A stretch of DNA of 25,644 nucleotides from JADHUC01 sp964617665. GTDB taxonomy: Bacteria > Planctomycetota > Planctomycetia > Pirellulales > Pirellulaceae. The stretch's first letter is position 1. Every line of letters begins with the position of its first letter. Below the pieces are notes generated by a model. The model did not search any database and was not told the origin of the DNA. It saw nothing but the letters and a program-made list of their open reading frames with translations. Both the position numbers and the translations under genes were made by a program. The stretch is from contig CAZUAH010000162.1 in NCBI GenBank assembly GCA_964617665.1, positions 1 to 25,644 of the forward strand, given 5' to 3'. Below are positions 7,504 through 22,500 of the stretch, one piece after another.

Positions 7504-10500
7504 CACGAACGCCCCTGGGGCGGAACTATCTCCCGATGAACGTCGTCGACTTCTCGCGAAACTACTCCGTGAAAAGGCCGCGTCGGCCACTCAGTTTCCG
7601 CTCTCTTTCGCCCAGCAGCGACTCTGGGTATTGAATAGACTGGAACCAGGTAGTCCGTTCTATAACATCCCCCTCGCAGCCAGGCTGCGAGGGCCCCTGG
7701 ACGAAACCGCCCTGGAACGCACACTGACCGAGATCGTTCGTCGGCACGAGACATTGCGAACCAGGTTCGTGCAGAACGGCGACGAACCCTGTCAGGAGGT
7801 CATGCCGCCGACCCCGGCCCACATCGAAATCATCGACCTGCAGCATCTGGGAGCGGAATCGCGCGAAGAGGCCGCTTTGGCTCAAGCGAAGGAGGAAGCG
7901 CGTAAGCCATTCCAGTTGGAACACGGCGAGTTGTATCGTGCCGTTGTGCTGCGGCTTTCGGCCGACGACCATCTGATGGTCGTCATCATGCATCACATCA
8001 TCTCGGATGGTTGGTCTATCGGGGTCTTTTTGCGCGAAGTGGCAGCACTCTACAGAGCATTCGTCACTCAACGATCGTCTCCACTTACGGAACTAGCGAT
8101 TCAATACGCGGATTACAGCGCCTGGCAGCGGGATCGTCTACAGGGTGAGACACTAGACAGACACCTGGAGTATTGGCGTGAACGGCTCGAAGGCATCGAA
8201 CCCCTGGAATTACCGACGGACCGGCCGCGCCCTGCCAGACAGCGATTCGCCGGTGCCGAACAGTCGATGCTGCTTCCCGCCGAGTTGGCTCGGGATCTGC
8301 GCAAGCTGGCCCACGGAGAGCAAGCCACGCTGTTCATGACCTTGCTGAGCGCCTTTCAGGTGCTCCTCTACCGGTACAGTAGTCAAGATGACATTGCCGT
8401 CGGCATTCCGGTCGCCGGCCGGATCAGCAAAGAGACAGAAGGCCTGATCGGCTTCTTCGCCAACACCCTTGTGTTGCGTGGGGAATTGTCGGGCGACCTA
8501 AGTTTTCGGAGACTCCTTCGCCAATTGAAACAGACATCATTGGAGGCGATGGAGCACCAAGAAATCCCATTCGAGAAGCTGGTCGAGGAACTAAATCCTC
8601 CGCGCGATCTGAGCCGCAATCCGTTGTTCCAGGTCATGTTCGCTTTCCAGAACGAACGTCGCGTCAAGCCCGACTTGGCGGGGCTGAAGTTGACCCCCGT
8701 TCAGCTTTCCTCGGAGGCGTCCAAGTTCGACCTAGTGCTCTCGATGCGCGATGTCAAACGAGGCCTACGAGCGAAACTCGGTTATAGCGTGAACCTGTTC
8801 GACGATTCGACCATTGAAAGGATGCTGGAGCACTTTCGACTGTTGCTGCAGGGCGTCGTAGACGATCCTGATCGGCCGATTTCGCAGTTACCTTGGTTGA
8901 ATCATGAGGAACGTCATCAACTACTGGTGGAATGGAATGGGGCCGACGCAGATTTGCCAGAGATGGCCTGTGTGCATCAACTGTTCGAAGAGCAGGTGCG
9001 GCTGCGGCCGGATACCGTGGCAGTGGTCTCTGAAGGCCGGTCGATGACCTATCGGGAGTTGAACGCTCGTGCCAATCAGCTGGCTCGCCATCTACGGGAT
9101 CTGCGGGTCGGTCCGGAATCGCTCGTGGCCATCTGCCTGGAGCGGTCGTTTGAGATGGGCGTGGCAGTTCTTGCGGTGCTGAAGTCGGGCGGCGCCTATG
9201 TGCCACTGGATCCCGACTATCCCCGCGAGCGATTGGAGTTCGTGGTGAATGATAGTCACCCGGTCGTCGTCCTGACGACGGCGGAATTCGCGGATCGAGT
9301 CCCCACAGGGGACGCTCACCTGATCCGGATGGACGCGGATGTGGATCGCATCTTGCAGCAGAGCGAAGAAGACCTGCCGTGCGAGACGGGTCTTGACAGT
9401 GCGATCTACGTGATCTACACGTCGGGATCGACAGGAAGGCCGAAAGGGGCGGTGAACACCCATCGCGGACCGTGCAATCGCCTGCTTTGGGAGCAGCACT
9501 ACTTCGGATTCGGCCCCAACGACCGAGTCCTTTTCAATGTACCTCTGGGCTTCGACCCTTCGTTCCTGTATTTCTTCCGTCCACTGGTCTGCGGTGGTCG
9601 TCTGGTCATTGTTCGCCCAAATGGCCACGGCGATCCCGCTTACCTGGCAGAACTGATCGCCAGCGAGGGAGTGACGATCGCTGGGTTTGTTCCGTCCATG
9701 CTTCGCGCATTCGTCGAGGAAGAATCGCCTCTCCGGAGCTGCGACTCTCTAAGATACCTATCCAGCGGCGGTGAGGCTCTCACGCCGGATTTGATGGAAC
9801 TCGTGCTCCAGCGTTTGGATGTCGACTCCTACAACTTCTACGGTCCAACGGAGACGTCCATCGGCGTGATTTTTTGGAAATGCTGTCGCGATTACGAGTA
9901 CGACACAGTTCCTATTGGTCGGCCCATTGCGAATGTCAAATCCTACATTTTGGACGACCTCGGGAATCCGGTCCCGATTGGAGTGCCGGGCGAACTGCAC
10001 ATCGGCGGCGCTGCCGTCGGGCGAGGCTACTTGAATCGCCCTGAATTGACGGCCGAACGCTTTATCCCCGATCCGTTCAGTGATGTCTCAGAAGCTCGCA
10101 TGTACAAAACGGGGGACTTGTGCCGCTATCTGCAGGACGGCAATATCGAGTTTCTGGGGCGGCGAGACCATCAGGTCAAGATCCGCGGCCAACGAATCGA
10201 GTTGGGAGAAATCGAAGCCAAATTGTGCCAGCACCCGTCCGTCGGACAGGCAACTGTGATCGACTGCGAGTCGGTACCGGGCGACAAGTTCCTTGCCGCT
10301 TACCTGGTGACCGGCAATTCACAGGAAGGCGGAGAGAACGCCCGTGCCCAATTGTTTGATGATGTCAGACGTTTCTTGAAAGACACGCTGCCCGACTACA
10401 TGATCCCGCAGGCATTCGTCCATCTGGATGCTCTGCCCTTGCTGCCCAGCGGTAAAGTCAACCGTCGAGCGTTGCCCCAACCGGACGCTGCGCGCGTGCG

Positions 10501-13500
10501 CACTCGGGAGGAATATGTCGCTCCGCGGACACCGCTGGAACAGCAGCTTGCCGCGATTTGGTGTGGCGTGCTCAAGGTCAAGCGGACAGGAATTCACGAC
10601 AACTTCTTTGATCTGGGAGGCCACTCGTTGTTGGCCACGCAGGTGATATCGCGGATTCGCTCGACGCTGGAGATTGAGTTGCCGCTACGAGAGCTATTCA
10701 GGACGCCGACTGTCGCAGGTCTGGCCGAGGCAATCCAGCGGACGACGCAGGATTCCCGGATTCCGTCCATCCAGCCTGTCAGCCGCGACCAGGCGATGCC
10801 TCTTTCGTTCGCCCAGCAGCGGCTCTGGTTCCTGGATCAACTGGCACCGGGGAGTCCCTTCTACAGCATCCCAGCGGCGGTTCGGTTGAGCGGTCGCTTG
10901 GACGTCTCGGCGTTGGAACGAGCCCTGAACGAGGTGGTAGACCGCCACGAAGTGCTGCGTACGACGTTCGCCGCGGAAAAGGGAGAACCGCTCCAGCGGA
11001 TTACGTCTAGCCTGACCATCCCGATCCCGATCTTGGATCTGAGCGATCTGGCGGAGGAGGAGCGGGAAGACGAGGTACGACGTCTTGCGGTCGAGGAAGC
11101 CCAAACCCCGTTTGATTTGGCCGTGGGGCCGTTGGTCCGTGCCAAGCTGGTCCGGTTGGGCGAGCAAGAGCATGTGATGCTTTTCAATATGCACCATATC
11201 GTCTCCGACGGCTGGTCGATCGGCGTGTTGATGAAAGAGTTGACGGTCCTCTACGAAGCGTTCAGCCACGGGCGGCCATCGCCACTTGAGGACTTGCCAG
11301 TCCAGTACGCGGACTTTGCCCACTGGCAGCGGCAATGGCTGCAGGACGAGGTTCTCGAAGAGCAGTTGAGCTATTGGAGACAGCAGCTTGCCGATCTTCA
11401 GACGCTGGATCTACCCACGGATTATCCCCGTCCGGCGATGAAGTCGTATCGCGGGACCAGCCGCCGAGTGCGATTGTCGAAGGACCTTTCGGACGGACTG
11501 AAAGCCCTGAGCGACGCAGAAGAGGCGACGCCGTTCATGACGCTGCTGGCAGCATTTCAGGTGCTGCTCGGACGGTACACCCGCCAGGACGACGTTGCGG
11601 TGGGCACGCCCATTGCCGGACGCAATCGCGTGGAGATCGAAGGCTTGATCGGATTCTTCGTGAACACACTGGTATTGCGTACGGATCTTTCGGGCAATCC
11701 CAGCTTTCGTGATCTGATACGGCGAGTGCGCGATGTGGCATTAGGAGGCTACTCCCATCAAGACCTGCCATTCGAGAAGTTGGTCGAAGAATTGCAGCCC
11801 GACCGGGACATGAGTCGTACGCCCCTGTTTCAGGTGTTATTCGTCTTCCAAAACGCGGCGCGTTCGGACGAGAGACTATCCGAATTGAAGTTGTCTCGAC
11901 TTGCCTCCGGAACGGGAACGTCGAAGTTTGACTTGACGCTCACTTTGCAGGATACGAAGGCGGGCTTTAGCGGCACGCTGGAATACGACATCGACCTGTT
12001 CGACGAGTCCACAATCGACCGCATGCTGGGGCACCTGACGACACTACTGGACGGCGTGGTCGCCGATCCGGATTCCTCCATTGCGGAATTGCCATTGGTC
12101 GGGCAGACCGAACGACAGGCGCTGCTGCGAAATGGAGCTAGTGCGGACGTCGATCCGGGCCTCGACGTATGCACACACCAAATGTTTGAGGCGCGGGCGG
12201 AGCGGACGCCCGATCTAGTGGCGGCCGAGTTCGATGGACAGTCGTTGACCTACGAGGAACTGAACCGGCAAGCCAATCGGTTGGCCCACCGTCTCCGCGA
12301 ACTGGGTGTTCGTCCGGATGACCCGGTGGGCATTTGCCTCGAACGTGGGCTCCAGCTTGCGGTCGGCGTCCTTGGCATCTTGAAAGCCGGGGGGGCCTAC
12401 CTGCCTCTGGATCCCACGTATCCCGCCGAACGTTTGCGCGTCATGCTGGAAGATGCCCGGCCGCCTATCGTAGTCACGCAACAGTCCCTGCAAGACGATC
12501 TCCCGAAGAGCGACGCCGCGCAACTCCTGGTCGATGCCGACGACGATATCGGCCGGCAACCGGTAGAGAACCCGGAACTGTCGACGACGTGTCGAAACCT
12601 GGCTTTCGTCTTGTACACTTCAGGCTCGACCGGAACGCCAAAGGGCGTGGCGATGGAGCATCGCCCGTTAGTCAATCTAATCAAGTGGCAGCTTGGCGAA
12701 TCACCGTTGGGCGAAGGGGCGCGAACGCTGCAATTCGCGTCGCTGAATTTCGACGTGTCTTTCCACGAGATGTTCGCGACGTGGTGTTCGGGAGGGACGT
12801 TGGTGTTAACTGACGAGTCCACTCGTCGCGATATGGATCAACTGCTCAGATTCCTGAAAGATCACCGAATTCAGCGGATCTTCGTGCCCTTTGTCGTGTT
12901 GCAGCAATTAGCCGAGTTGGGTAGCGAATCGGAAACTTCTTCCGCGCCCCTGGAGGAGATCATAACCGCCGGAGAACAACTGCACGTCACGCCGCAGGTT
13001 GTGATGTTCTTCGATAAGCTGGAAGATTGCCAATTCCATAACCACTATGGCCCCACCGAAGCACATGTGGTGACCGCGCATACACTGCAGGGGGCGCCCA
13101 GCAAATGGCCCGCACTTCCACCGATTGGCCGGCCTATTGCCAACACGCAGATCTACTTGTTGGATGATTCGTTGCAGCCTGTTCCAGTCGGCGTACCGGG
13201 CGAGTTGTACATCGGTGGAGTCCCGTTGGCTCGGGGCTACCTGAATCGGCCCGACCTAACCGCGGAGAGGTTTGTGGCCGATCCTTTTTCGGAGGATTCG
13301 GACGCTCGGATGTACAAGAGCAGCGACTGGGCCCGCTGGCTGCCAGACGGCAACATCGAGTTTCTCGGTCGAGCGGATGAACAGGTCAAGTTTCGTGGAT
13401 TCCGCATCGAGGTGGGCGAAATCGAGGTGCATCTGGGGCGGCACCCGATCGTCCACGATTCCGCGGTAATGGTGAAGAGTGACACGGCGGGTCGAAAACG

Positions 13501-16500
13501 ATTGGTCGCCTACGTGGTTGCCGACGAGAATTCGCGGCCGTCGGTATCCGACCTTCGAGAGTTCCTTGGAGAGACTCTGCCGGATTACATGGTGCCGACC
13601 ACATTCGTGTTCTTGGACGCCTTCCCCTTGACGGTCAGCGGTAAGCTAAATCGGCGTGCATTGCCGGCTCCCGACGATTCGCGACCGGAACTGGCCGAGG
13701 AGTACGTGGCGCCGCTAACGCCGGTCGAAACCCAATTGGCGGCCATTTGGTCGGAAGTGCTGGGTGTCGAACGCGTCGGTGTGCAAGACAGCTTTTTCTC
13801 GCTTGGCGGTCATTCGCTGTTGGCCACTCAAGTAGTTTCACGCATCCGCGAAGCCTTTCAAGTGGAACTGGCCCTCCGGGAGTTGTTTAGGAAGCCTACT
13901 ATCGCCGGCCTGGCCGAGGCGATAGCGCGGACGGCGCAAGAACTCCAAACGCCGCCAATTACCCCTGTTGGCCGCGACCAGCCGTTGGCACCATCCTTCA
14001 GTCAGCAGCGACTGTGGCTCCTGGACCAATTGCAGCCAGGGAATCCTGCGTACAACATGCCAGCAGCGGTTCGACTGAGTGGCCGATTGGACGTTACGGC
14101 AGTCGAGCGCAGTCTGAACGAAATAGTCCGTCGCCACGAGGTGCTGCGGACGACGCTTCCGACGGTGGACGGGCAACCGCTCCAGCAGATCGCCCCGCAT
14201 CTCGAGTTGTCGATCCCCGTGGTGGATCTCAGCACCGCTCCGTCGGACGAGCGCGATGCGGAGGTCCAGCGTCTGGCGACGGAAGAAGCTCGGCAACCGT
14301 TCGATCTTGCCGGTGGCCCGCTTGTCCGTGCCAAGCTGTTGCGTCTGGGCGATCAGGAACACGTCGCCCTGTTCGCGATGCACCACGTTGTGTCGGACGG
14401 TTGGTCCATGGCGGTCTTGGTGCGGGAATTCGGGGCCCTCTACGGAGCATACAGCCGCGGGCAGCCTTCGCCGCTCGAAGAACTACCTATCCAGTATGCG
14501 GACTTCGCCCATTGGCAGCAGGCTTGGCTCGATGGCAAGGTCTTGGACGAGCAACTGGACTACTGGAAGAAGCAGCTTGCCGATCTGCCATCCTTGGAAC
14601 TGCCCACCGACCGTCCTCGCCCGGCGGTTCAGACCTTCCAAGGAGAAAGGTGCGAATGGGATATCTCGGAAGATCTTTGGAGAGACCTGAAGTCATTGAG
14701 CGATGCGGAACGGGTGACGCCCTTCATGACTCTGCTAGCGGCTCTTCAACTGCTTCTCAGCCGATACAGTGGCCAAGAGGACATTGCGGTCGGCACTCCT
14801 ATTGCAGGGCGCAACCGAGCAGAGGTCGAAGGCCTGATCGGGTGTTTCTTGAACACGCTGGTGCTGCGCACTGACCTTTCGGGCAATCCAGCTTTTCGAG
14901 ACTTGTTGGCACGAGTGCGCGACGTAGCCTTGGGTGCCTACGCCCATCAGGATCTGCCGTTCGAGAAGCTGTTGGACGAGCTACAACCGGAGCGAGATCT
15001 GAGCCGGACACCGCTGTTCCAAGTCTTCTTGAATATGGTCAACTTGGAGCGCCCGCGACTTGACCTGAAAGACCTTGTTCTGGAGACCTTGCCCGCTCCA
15101 GAGCCCATGTCGAAGTTCGACATGACGCTGTATGTTCACGAGCGTCGTCGGGGAGCCCAGCTTCGGTTGGTCTACAATGCAGATGTGTTCGATCCACCGC
15201 GCATGCGTTTCGTCCTGCACCAATATGAGCACGTCCTTCGCCAGATTGTCGATGCGCCCCACAGTCGGTTCAACGAAATCAGTTTGATAACCGCGGATTG
15301 TCACGCTCTGTTGCCCGATCCTTGCGCGAGCCTGGAAGAGCCGCAGTACGAACCGGTCACAGAGACCATTGAAGCCATCGCTTCCAGCTTTGCCGAACAT
15401 CCGGCGATGACTCAGGGCGGGGCACAGTGGAACTATGGCCAATTGTGGTCGCGTGCAGAACATCTCGCACGCACGCTCTGCGCCCACGGCACCACGCCGG
15501 GCGAAGTAGTTGCTGTCACGGGTCCAAAGAGCTTCGGCCTGATTACGGCCATGCTAGGTATTGAACTCAGCGGCAGTGTGCTCATGCCTCTGGATCCAGA
15601 TCTGCCCCGCGAACGCCATGAAACCATGCTGCGCCAAGCGGAGGCCAAGACAGTCGTCGTCGTTCGTTCCGAGCGTGATGTGGATGTGGGAGAAACGAGC
15701 CAGTGGCCGTTGGAAACCCTTACGCTGGATGCAGACGAAGGACAGCCGCAGGAAGGAGTATCGCCTATCGAGCTCGCGGAAGTCGAACTGCCGAGAGTTT
15801 CCCCAGAAAGTCCGGCGTACGTGTTCTTCACGTCAGGTTCTACGGGCCAACCCAAAGGCATTCTGGGATCGCACAAAGGACTGAGCCACTTCTTAGCATG
15901 GCAACGAAAGCAATTCGAGATCGGTACCCAGGATCGCGTGGCGCAGTTGACGTCTCTCTCGTTTGACGTGGTGCTTCGCGACGTCTTCCTCCCGCTAACC
16001 AGCGGTGCCACGCTCTGTTTGCCCGAGCGGGACGACTTGGCTGCGTCCGGACAGGTCATCCCTTGGCTGGAGCATGAGGGGATCACGGTGCTTCACGCCG
16101 TGCCTACCCTGATTCGCTACTGGCTAGGGCTAGCTGAACCGGGGCGACGATACCAGAGCGTGCGTTGGCTGTTTTCAGCGGGCGAGCCACTCACGGACAG
16201 TTTGGTGCGAAGTTGGCGCGATGTCTATCCGGGTGGCCAAATCGTCAACCTGTACGGTCCCACAGAAACGACGATGGTCAAGTGTTTTCATATCATTCCA
16301 GAAGAGCCCGCGTCAGGAGTCCAGCCCGTGGGAAGGCCGCTGCCTCACACACAGGCGCTGGTTGTACGGTCAGACGGCCAGCGTTGCGCGGTTGGCGAAC
16401 CCGGACAGATCGTGTTGCGAACGCCGTTCCGGACGCTGGGGTACCTGAATCCGAAAGACTGCGATGCCGGCGGATTCGTATCGAATCCATTCCGAAATGA

Positions 16501-19500
16501 CCCTTCCGACGTGGTGTACAGGACAGGCGACGGAGGCCGATACCGTCCGGACGGCCTGTTGGAGATTCTGGGACGTTTGGACGACCAGGTGAAAATCCGC
16601 GGAGTTCGTGTCGAGCCAAGCGAAGTTGCGGCCGTACTGGCGCGACACCCGCAGGTGCGCACGAGCGCTGTTTTGTCGCATCAGGATGATCGGGACCAAT
16701 ACTACTTGGCGGCATACGTAGTCCCCGCCACAGACGCGGCCGGTGTGCGAGGTGCAGGCCAGTCCGACGACCAGGTTGACACGCCTCCCGATACCACGGC
16801 AACGTTGGCAAAACTGACGGGAGAGGAACTCCAGACCTTTTTGAATTCGCAATTGCCTCCGGTGATGGTGCCATCGGCATTTACATTCCTGGAGTCAATG
16901 CCGCTCTTGCCCAACGGCAAGGTAGACCGACGTGCTCTGCCGAAATCGGAACCCACAGTCCATGCCCAAGAGTACGTCCCTGCCCGCAATCCCGACGAGG
17001 AGCACTTGGCCGACATTTGGAGCGAAGTGCTCGGGGTTGAACAAGTCGGTATTCACGACAATTTCTTTGCCTTGGGCGGACATTCCCTATTGGCGACGCA
17101 AGTCATGTCACGAATCACTCGCAGGACTCAGGTCGAGTTGCCGCTGCGAGAGTTGTTCCGGTCGCCCACCGTTGCGGGACTGGCCGAGCGAATTCAGGCG
17201 GCTCGAGCTCTGGGGCCGAGTGTGACGCGACCCCCGATTGTACCGACATCGCGAGAGGGACACCTGCCGCTGTCATTCACGCAGGAAGCCCTTTGGTTCC
17301 TGGACCGGCTGGAGCCGCTCATCGGAACCTACTCAAGGCACCGAACGCTACGAGTCCGGGGGGCGCTTGACCTGGATGCACTGCAACGGGCGGTGGACGA
17401 AATTGTTCGACGGCATGAGACTCTGCGAACCCGTTTTCCGGCCGAGGATGGGCGTCCGACGCAAGTCATCTCGCCGCCCGGCCCTGGTGCCTCAACAGTT
17501 GTTGACATAAGCCATTTCGCGGAAGAGGAACGCGAGGCCGAGATGCGACGTTGGCTGCAGGAGGAAACGCAGCGTCCGATCGACCTCGAAAACGGCCCCT
17601 TGTTGAGCGTGATGCTGCTTCGGTTGTCCGAGGACGATCACGTTGCCGTCGTTGCGACCCACCACATCATCTATGATGGTTGGTCAATGGGGGTTCTCAT
17701 CCGCGAACTGGCCGTTCTGTACCGCGCCTATCGGGACGGGAGACCCTCCCCTCTGCCGGAATTGCCGATTCAGTACGCAGATTTTGCAGTCTGGCAGCGT
17801 CAATTCCTGCAGGGTGACAACCTCGAGCGTCTGCGCAACTACTGGGGCCAACAACTTGCAGATGTCCTACCGTTGGATGTGCCAACGGACTATCCTCGTC
17901 CCTCGATCCGTTCCACACGCGGAGATTCCCGTGCTGCCAGCCTGTCGCCGGAGTTGAGTACGGCCGTGAGAGACTTCTCCCGAGACGTGGGAGCTACCCC
18001 GTTCATGACGTTGCTGGCGGCGTTTCAGCTTCTGCTTGGGCGATACGGCGGTCAAGACGACGTGGCCGTCGGTTCGCCTGTGGCCAACCGCACGCAGCCC
18101 GAACTGGAGCCGATGATCGGCTACTTCATCAATATGCTGGTCTTCCGGACCAGACTGTCCGGCGACTTCAGCTTTCGTGACCTGGTCGAACAGGTCCGAC
18201 AGACCGTGTTGGATGGCTTTGATCACCAGGATCTGACTTTGAACCAAGTGGTGGACGTGGTGAATCCGCCCCGCGACACGAGCCGACATCCGTTGTTCCA
18301 GGCAATGTTCATTCTGCACAACTTCGCTCCGTCACGCCCCGGCAGCGTGGACTTGCGTTTCCAACGTGTACGCGGTGGACGGAGAAGGCGTCCCGCCTAT
18401 TTTGAACTCAATCTCGTATACATTGACACGCCAAGGGGCTTCCGCGGCGGGCTCTCGTTCAGCGCCGATCTATTCGCCGCTGAAACCATCGAACGGATGG
18501 CCGAGCACTACCGGATGTTGCTGACTGATGCTCTGGCCGATCCGGATCGTCCTCTCTCTGAGTTGCCGCTGGTTAGTGACCAGGAGCGGCACGAGTTGTT
18601 GATCGACTGGAACAGCACGGACTCCGAGGATGTTGGTGACGCCTGTATTCACGAAGTCTTTGAGGAACAGGTCGCACGGGCACCGGATGCCGTAGCCGTT
18701 GTGGACGGTCCGCGGCAATGGACGTACGACGAATTGAACCGAGAAGCGAATCGTCTGGCGCACTACCTGCGCGATCTGGGCGTGGAAGCGGACGGCCTCG
18801 TGGCCGTGCGACTGCCTCGCTCGGCGGAGTTGATTGCGGTCTTGTGGGCCGTACTGAAAGCCGGAGGGGCTTATCTGCCACTCGACCCGCAACTTCCGGC
18901 CGATCGGCTTCGCCTCACCTTAGAGGACGGGGCAGTCGATGTCGTGGTGACGGAAACATCGCTTGAGGCGGACCTGCCTGACAGTGTTCGACACGTGGTT
19001 TGCGTGGACCGCCAGCGCGAGCAGATCGAATCGCGTTCCGACCAGAACCCAATGCGACAGGTATCCAACCGCAACTTGGCCTACGTTATCTATACATCGG
19101 GCTCCACGGGCCGTCCCAAGGGTGTGATGATCGAACATCAGGCTCTGGTGGCCTATACGCGTGCCGCGACAGCAGAGTACGGAATCACTTCGGTCGATCG
19201 AGTCCTCCAGTTCGCTTCGGTCAGCTACGATGGGCACGTCGAGGAGGTTTATCCTGTGCTGACGCAAGGCGGCACACTGATTCTGCGTACCGACGATATG
19301 CTGGATTCGCGCGAGTTCTTCCGGCAGTGCCAGGAGCAGCGAGTGACCGTTCTGTCGCTGCCGACCAGCTTCTGGCATGAATTGGTGTCGGCCATCGAAT
19401 TGGACGGATTCGCCGTGCCCGATACGTTGCGCTTTGTGTGTTTCGGCGGCGAGAAGGTCATGCCGGAGCGGGTGGCGGCCTGGTTTGATAATGTCGGCAC

Positions 19501-22500
19501 TGGAGTGAGACTGTCGAACACTTATGGGCCGACGGAGACCACGGTGGTGTCGACATCGGCCGATTTGGAGTCGTCAGACGGCCAAGCTGAACGCGTGCCG
19601 ATCGGCCGCCCACTGGCAAACACGCGCGTCTATGTGCTCGACGCTCATCTGCGGCCCGTTCCCATTGGCGTCCGCGGTGAATTGTATGTTGGCGGCCAGA
19701 GCGTGGCTCGAGGCTATCTGAATCGCCCGGACTTGACGCACGAACGGTTCGTACCCGATCCGTTCGTCGAATCCTCTGATGCGTGCATGTACAAGACCGG
19801 CGACCAGGTACGGTGGCGGTCAGACGGCCGCCTGGAGTTTGTTGGACGCGTCGATCAACAGGTGAAAATCCGCGGATTCCGCATCGAGCCTGGCGAGGTG
19901 GAACACTTGCTCCGTGAACACCCATCACTGGCCGAGGCGGCGGTGGTGGCTCGCGAGCGCAATCCGGGCGTGCTGCAATTGGTGGCTTACGTTGTCGGCC
20001 AGAACGACCAGACACCGACCATTCCCGAAATGCGGGGATTCCTCGCTAAGCGAGTTCCCGAATTCATGATCCCCTCGGCGTTTGTCGTATTGGATCAACT
20101 GCCCACGACAACCAGCGGCAAGGTGGACCGAAAATCGCTGCCCGAACCGGATTGGAGCCGGTCTGGGATCGACGCCGATTACGTCGCGCCGCGTACGGAC
20201 CACGAGCGGCAACTGGCCGAAATCTGGGCCAATGTACTGAGTATCGAACAGGTCGGAATCCGGGACAACTTCTTCGACCTCGGTGGTCACTCGCTGCTGG
20301 CGACTCAACTCGTTTCGCGGATCAACCGTGAATTCGAAGTCTGGATTCCGTTACGCGACCTGTTCGAGACGCCGACCATTGAAGGACTGGCGCAACGGAT
20401 TCTGGCCGCCCGTGAATCGGGTGCACGAGCCAGCCTACCTGCCATTCAGCCGGCCTCGCGCGACGGCCATCCGCCGCTGTCCTACGGGCAGGAGGCGTTA
20501 TGGTTGATCAGCCAGATCGAACAGGGGCCATCGGCGTACACGATGCATCCCACCGCGCGGGTACGAGGTCCGATAGACCACTCCGCATTGGAGAGGGCCT
20601 TGAACGAGATTCTGCGGCGACACGAGTCGCTTCGCACCACGTTCACCGAGGAGGATGGGCATCCCGTTCAGATCATTGCCCCGCATACGCCTTACCGCCT
20701 ACCGGTCGTCGACCTCAGCGAATTTCCCGCCGAGGACCAAAGAAAGGAAGTGCGACGTTACGTGCGTTCCCAGATGGGGCGCCCAATGGACTTGTCCCAA
20801 GGTCCACTTGCACAGGTCGAGCTGTTGAAGCTGAACGACAACGAACATGTCGTGATGGTCGGAATGCACCACATTATCTACGACGGTTGGTCGTTGGCGG
20901 TGTTGCGACGCGAGTTGCTCGCGGCCTATCGGGCCTTCGCCGCAGGCCAACCTTCGCCGCTGACGGAACTGCCAGTCCAGTACGCCGACTATGCGATCTG
21001 GCAGCGAGAACGGCTGGAAGGTGAATTGTTGGATCGCCTCAAGACCTACTGGCTGAAGCAACTGGCAAACCTGCCGACACTGGACCTGCCGACCGACAAG
21101 CCTCGTCCGCCGGTACGCACGACACAGGCAATATCGAATCGCTGTCGGCTGTCAGCCGAGCTGACGGCGGCTCTGAACCGGTTGGCGCAGGACGAAGGTG
21201 CGACGACTTTCATGATCCTCATGGCTGCGTTGCAGGTCCTGCTGAACCGGTACAGCGGCCAGACGGATTTCGCTGTTGGCACACCCGTCGCTGGACGCCT
21301 GCGCCCCGAAATGGAAAACCTGATCGGCTACTTCGTGAACACGCTTGTACTGCGAGCGAATCTTGCTGGTGAACCGACATTTCGTGAGTTGGTGGACAGG
21401 GTTCGCGAAACGGCCTTGCAGGCATTCGATCACCAAGAGCTTCCCTTCGAGCGACTGGTGCAGGAGCTGCGGCCACGCCGAGACATCAGTCGGCATCCGG
21501 TTTTTCAGACGCTGTTCGTCCTGCAGAATACGCCTCGAGAAAAAGGGCAACGCGGAGAGTCCGCGCGGCCGCAAAGCGCCGCCGCCGGTTCGCCGCACAG
21601 CCGCAGCGACTTCGACCTGGTGCTATCGGCTTCGGAGACAAGCCAGGGAATCCGGTTGCACCTGCACGGCAATCGTGACCTATTTGAAGAAGCGACCATT
21701 ACGCGGATGCTGGAGCATTTTCAGGTTCTGCTTCACGCAGCCGTGGGGGATCCCGATCGCCGCGTATCGCAGCTGCCTCTGCTGACAGACCAAGAGCGTG
21801 ACAAACTGCTGCTCGAATGGAATCGGACGGAAGTCGATTTCCCGGAACTGGCCTGCGTGCATCAGCTGTTCGAGAAGCAGGCGCGGCTGCGGCCGGATAC
21901 CGCGGCAGCGGTCTTTGAAGGCCAAACGCTGACCTACCGTGAATTGAATGCCCGCGCCAACCGACTGGCGCATTACCTGCAGGGTCTGGGAGTCAAGCCG
22001 GAATCGCTGGTGGGCATCTGTCTGGAGCGGTCGCTGGACATGGCCGTGGCACTTCTTGCCGTGCTGAAATCAGGCGGCGCCTATGTGCCACTGGACCCCG
22101 ATCATCCTCGCGAGCGATTGGACTTCGTGGTGAACGACAGTCACCCCATCGTGGTTCTGACAACGGCGGAACTGGCGGATAGAGTTCCAAGCGGGGATGC
22201 TCGTTCAGTCCGGCTGGACGCGGATGCAAACCGCATCTTGCACCAGAGTGAAGAAGACTTGCCGTGCGAGACGGATCTCGACAGCGCGGTCTATGTGATA
22301 TACACGTCGGGATCGACAGGGTCTCCCAAAGGAGCCGTCAACGTCCATCGCGGACCGTGTAATCGATTGCTCTGGGAGCTGCGCTACTATGAGATCGGCC
22401 CCAGCGACCGAGTCCTTTTCAAGACGCCGCTTAGCTTTGACCCGTCCTTCATGGAGTTCTTCCGCCCGCTGGTCTGCGGTGGCCGTTTGGTCATCGCCCG

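Noticed and set aside
10735..20460. Epimerase or methyltransferase domains between NRPS modules
   Set aside because: Looked for after each PCP and within each A domain; the PCP-to-next-C gaps are about 20-30 residues, with no room for either.
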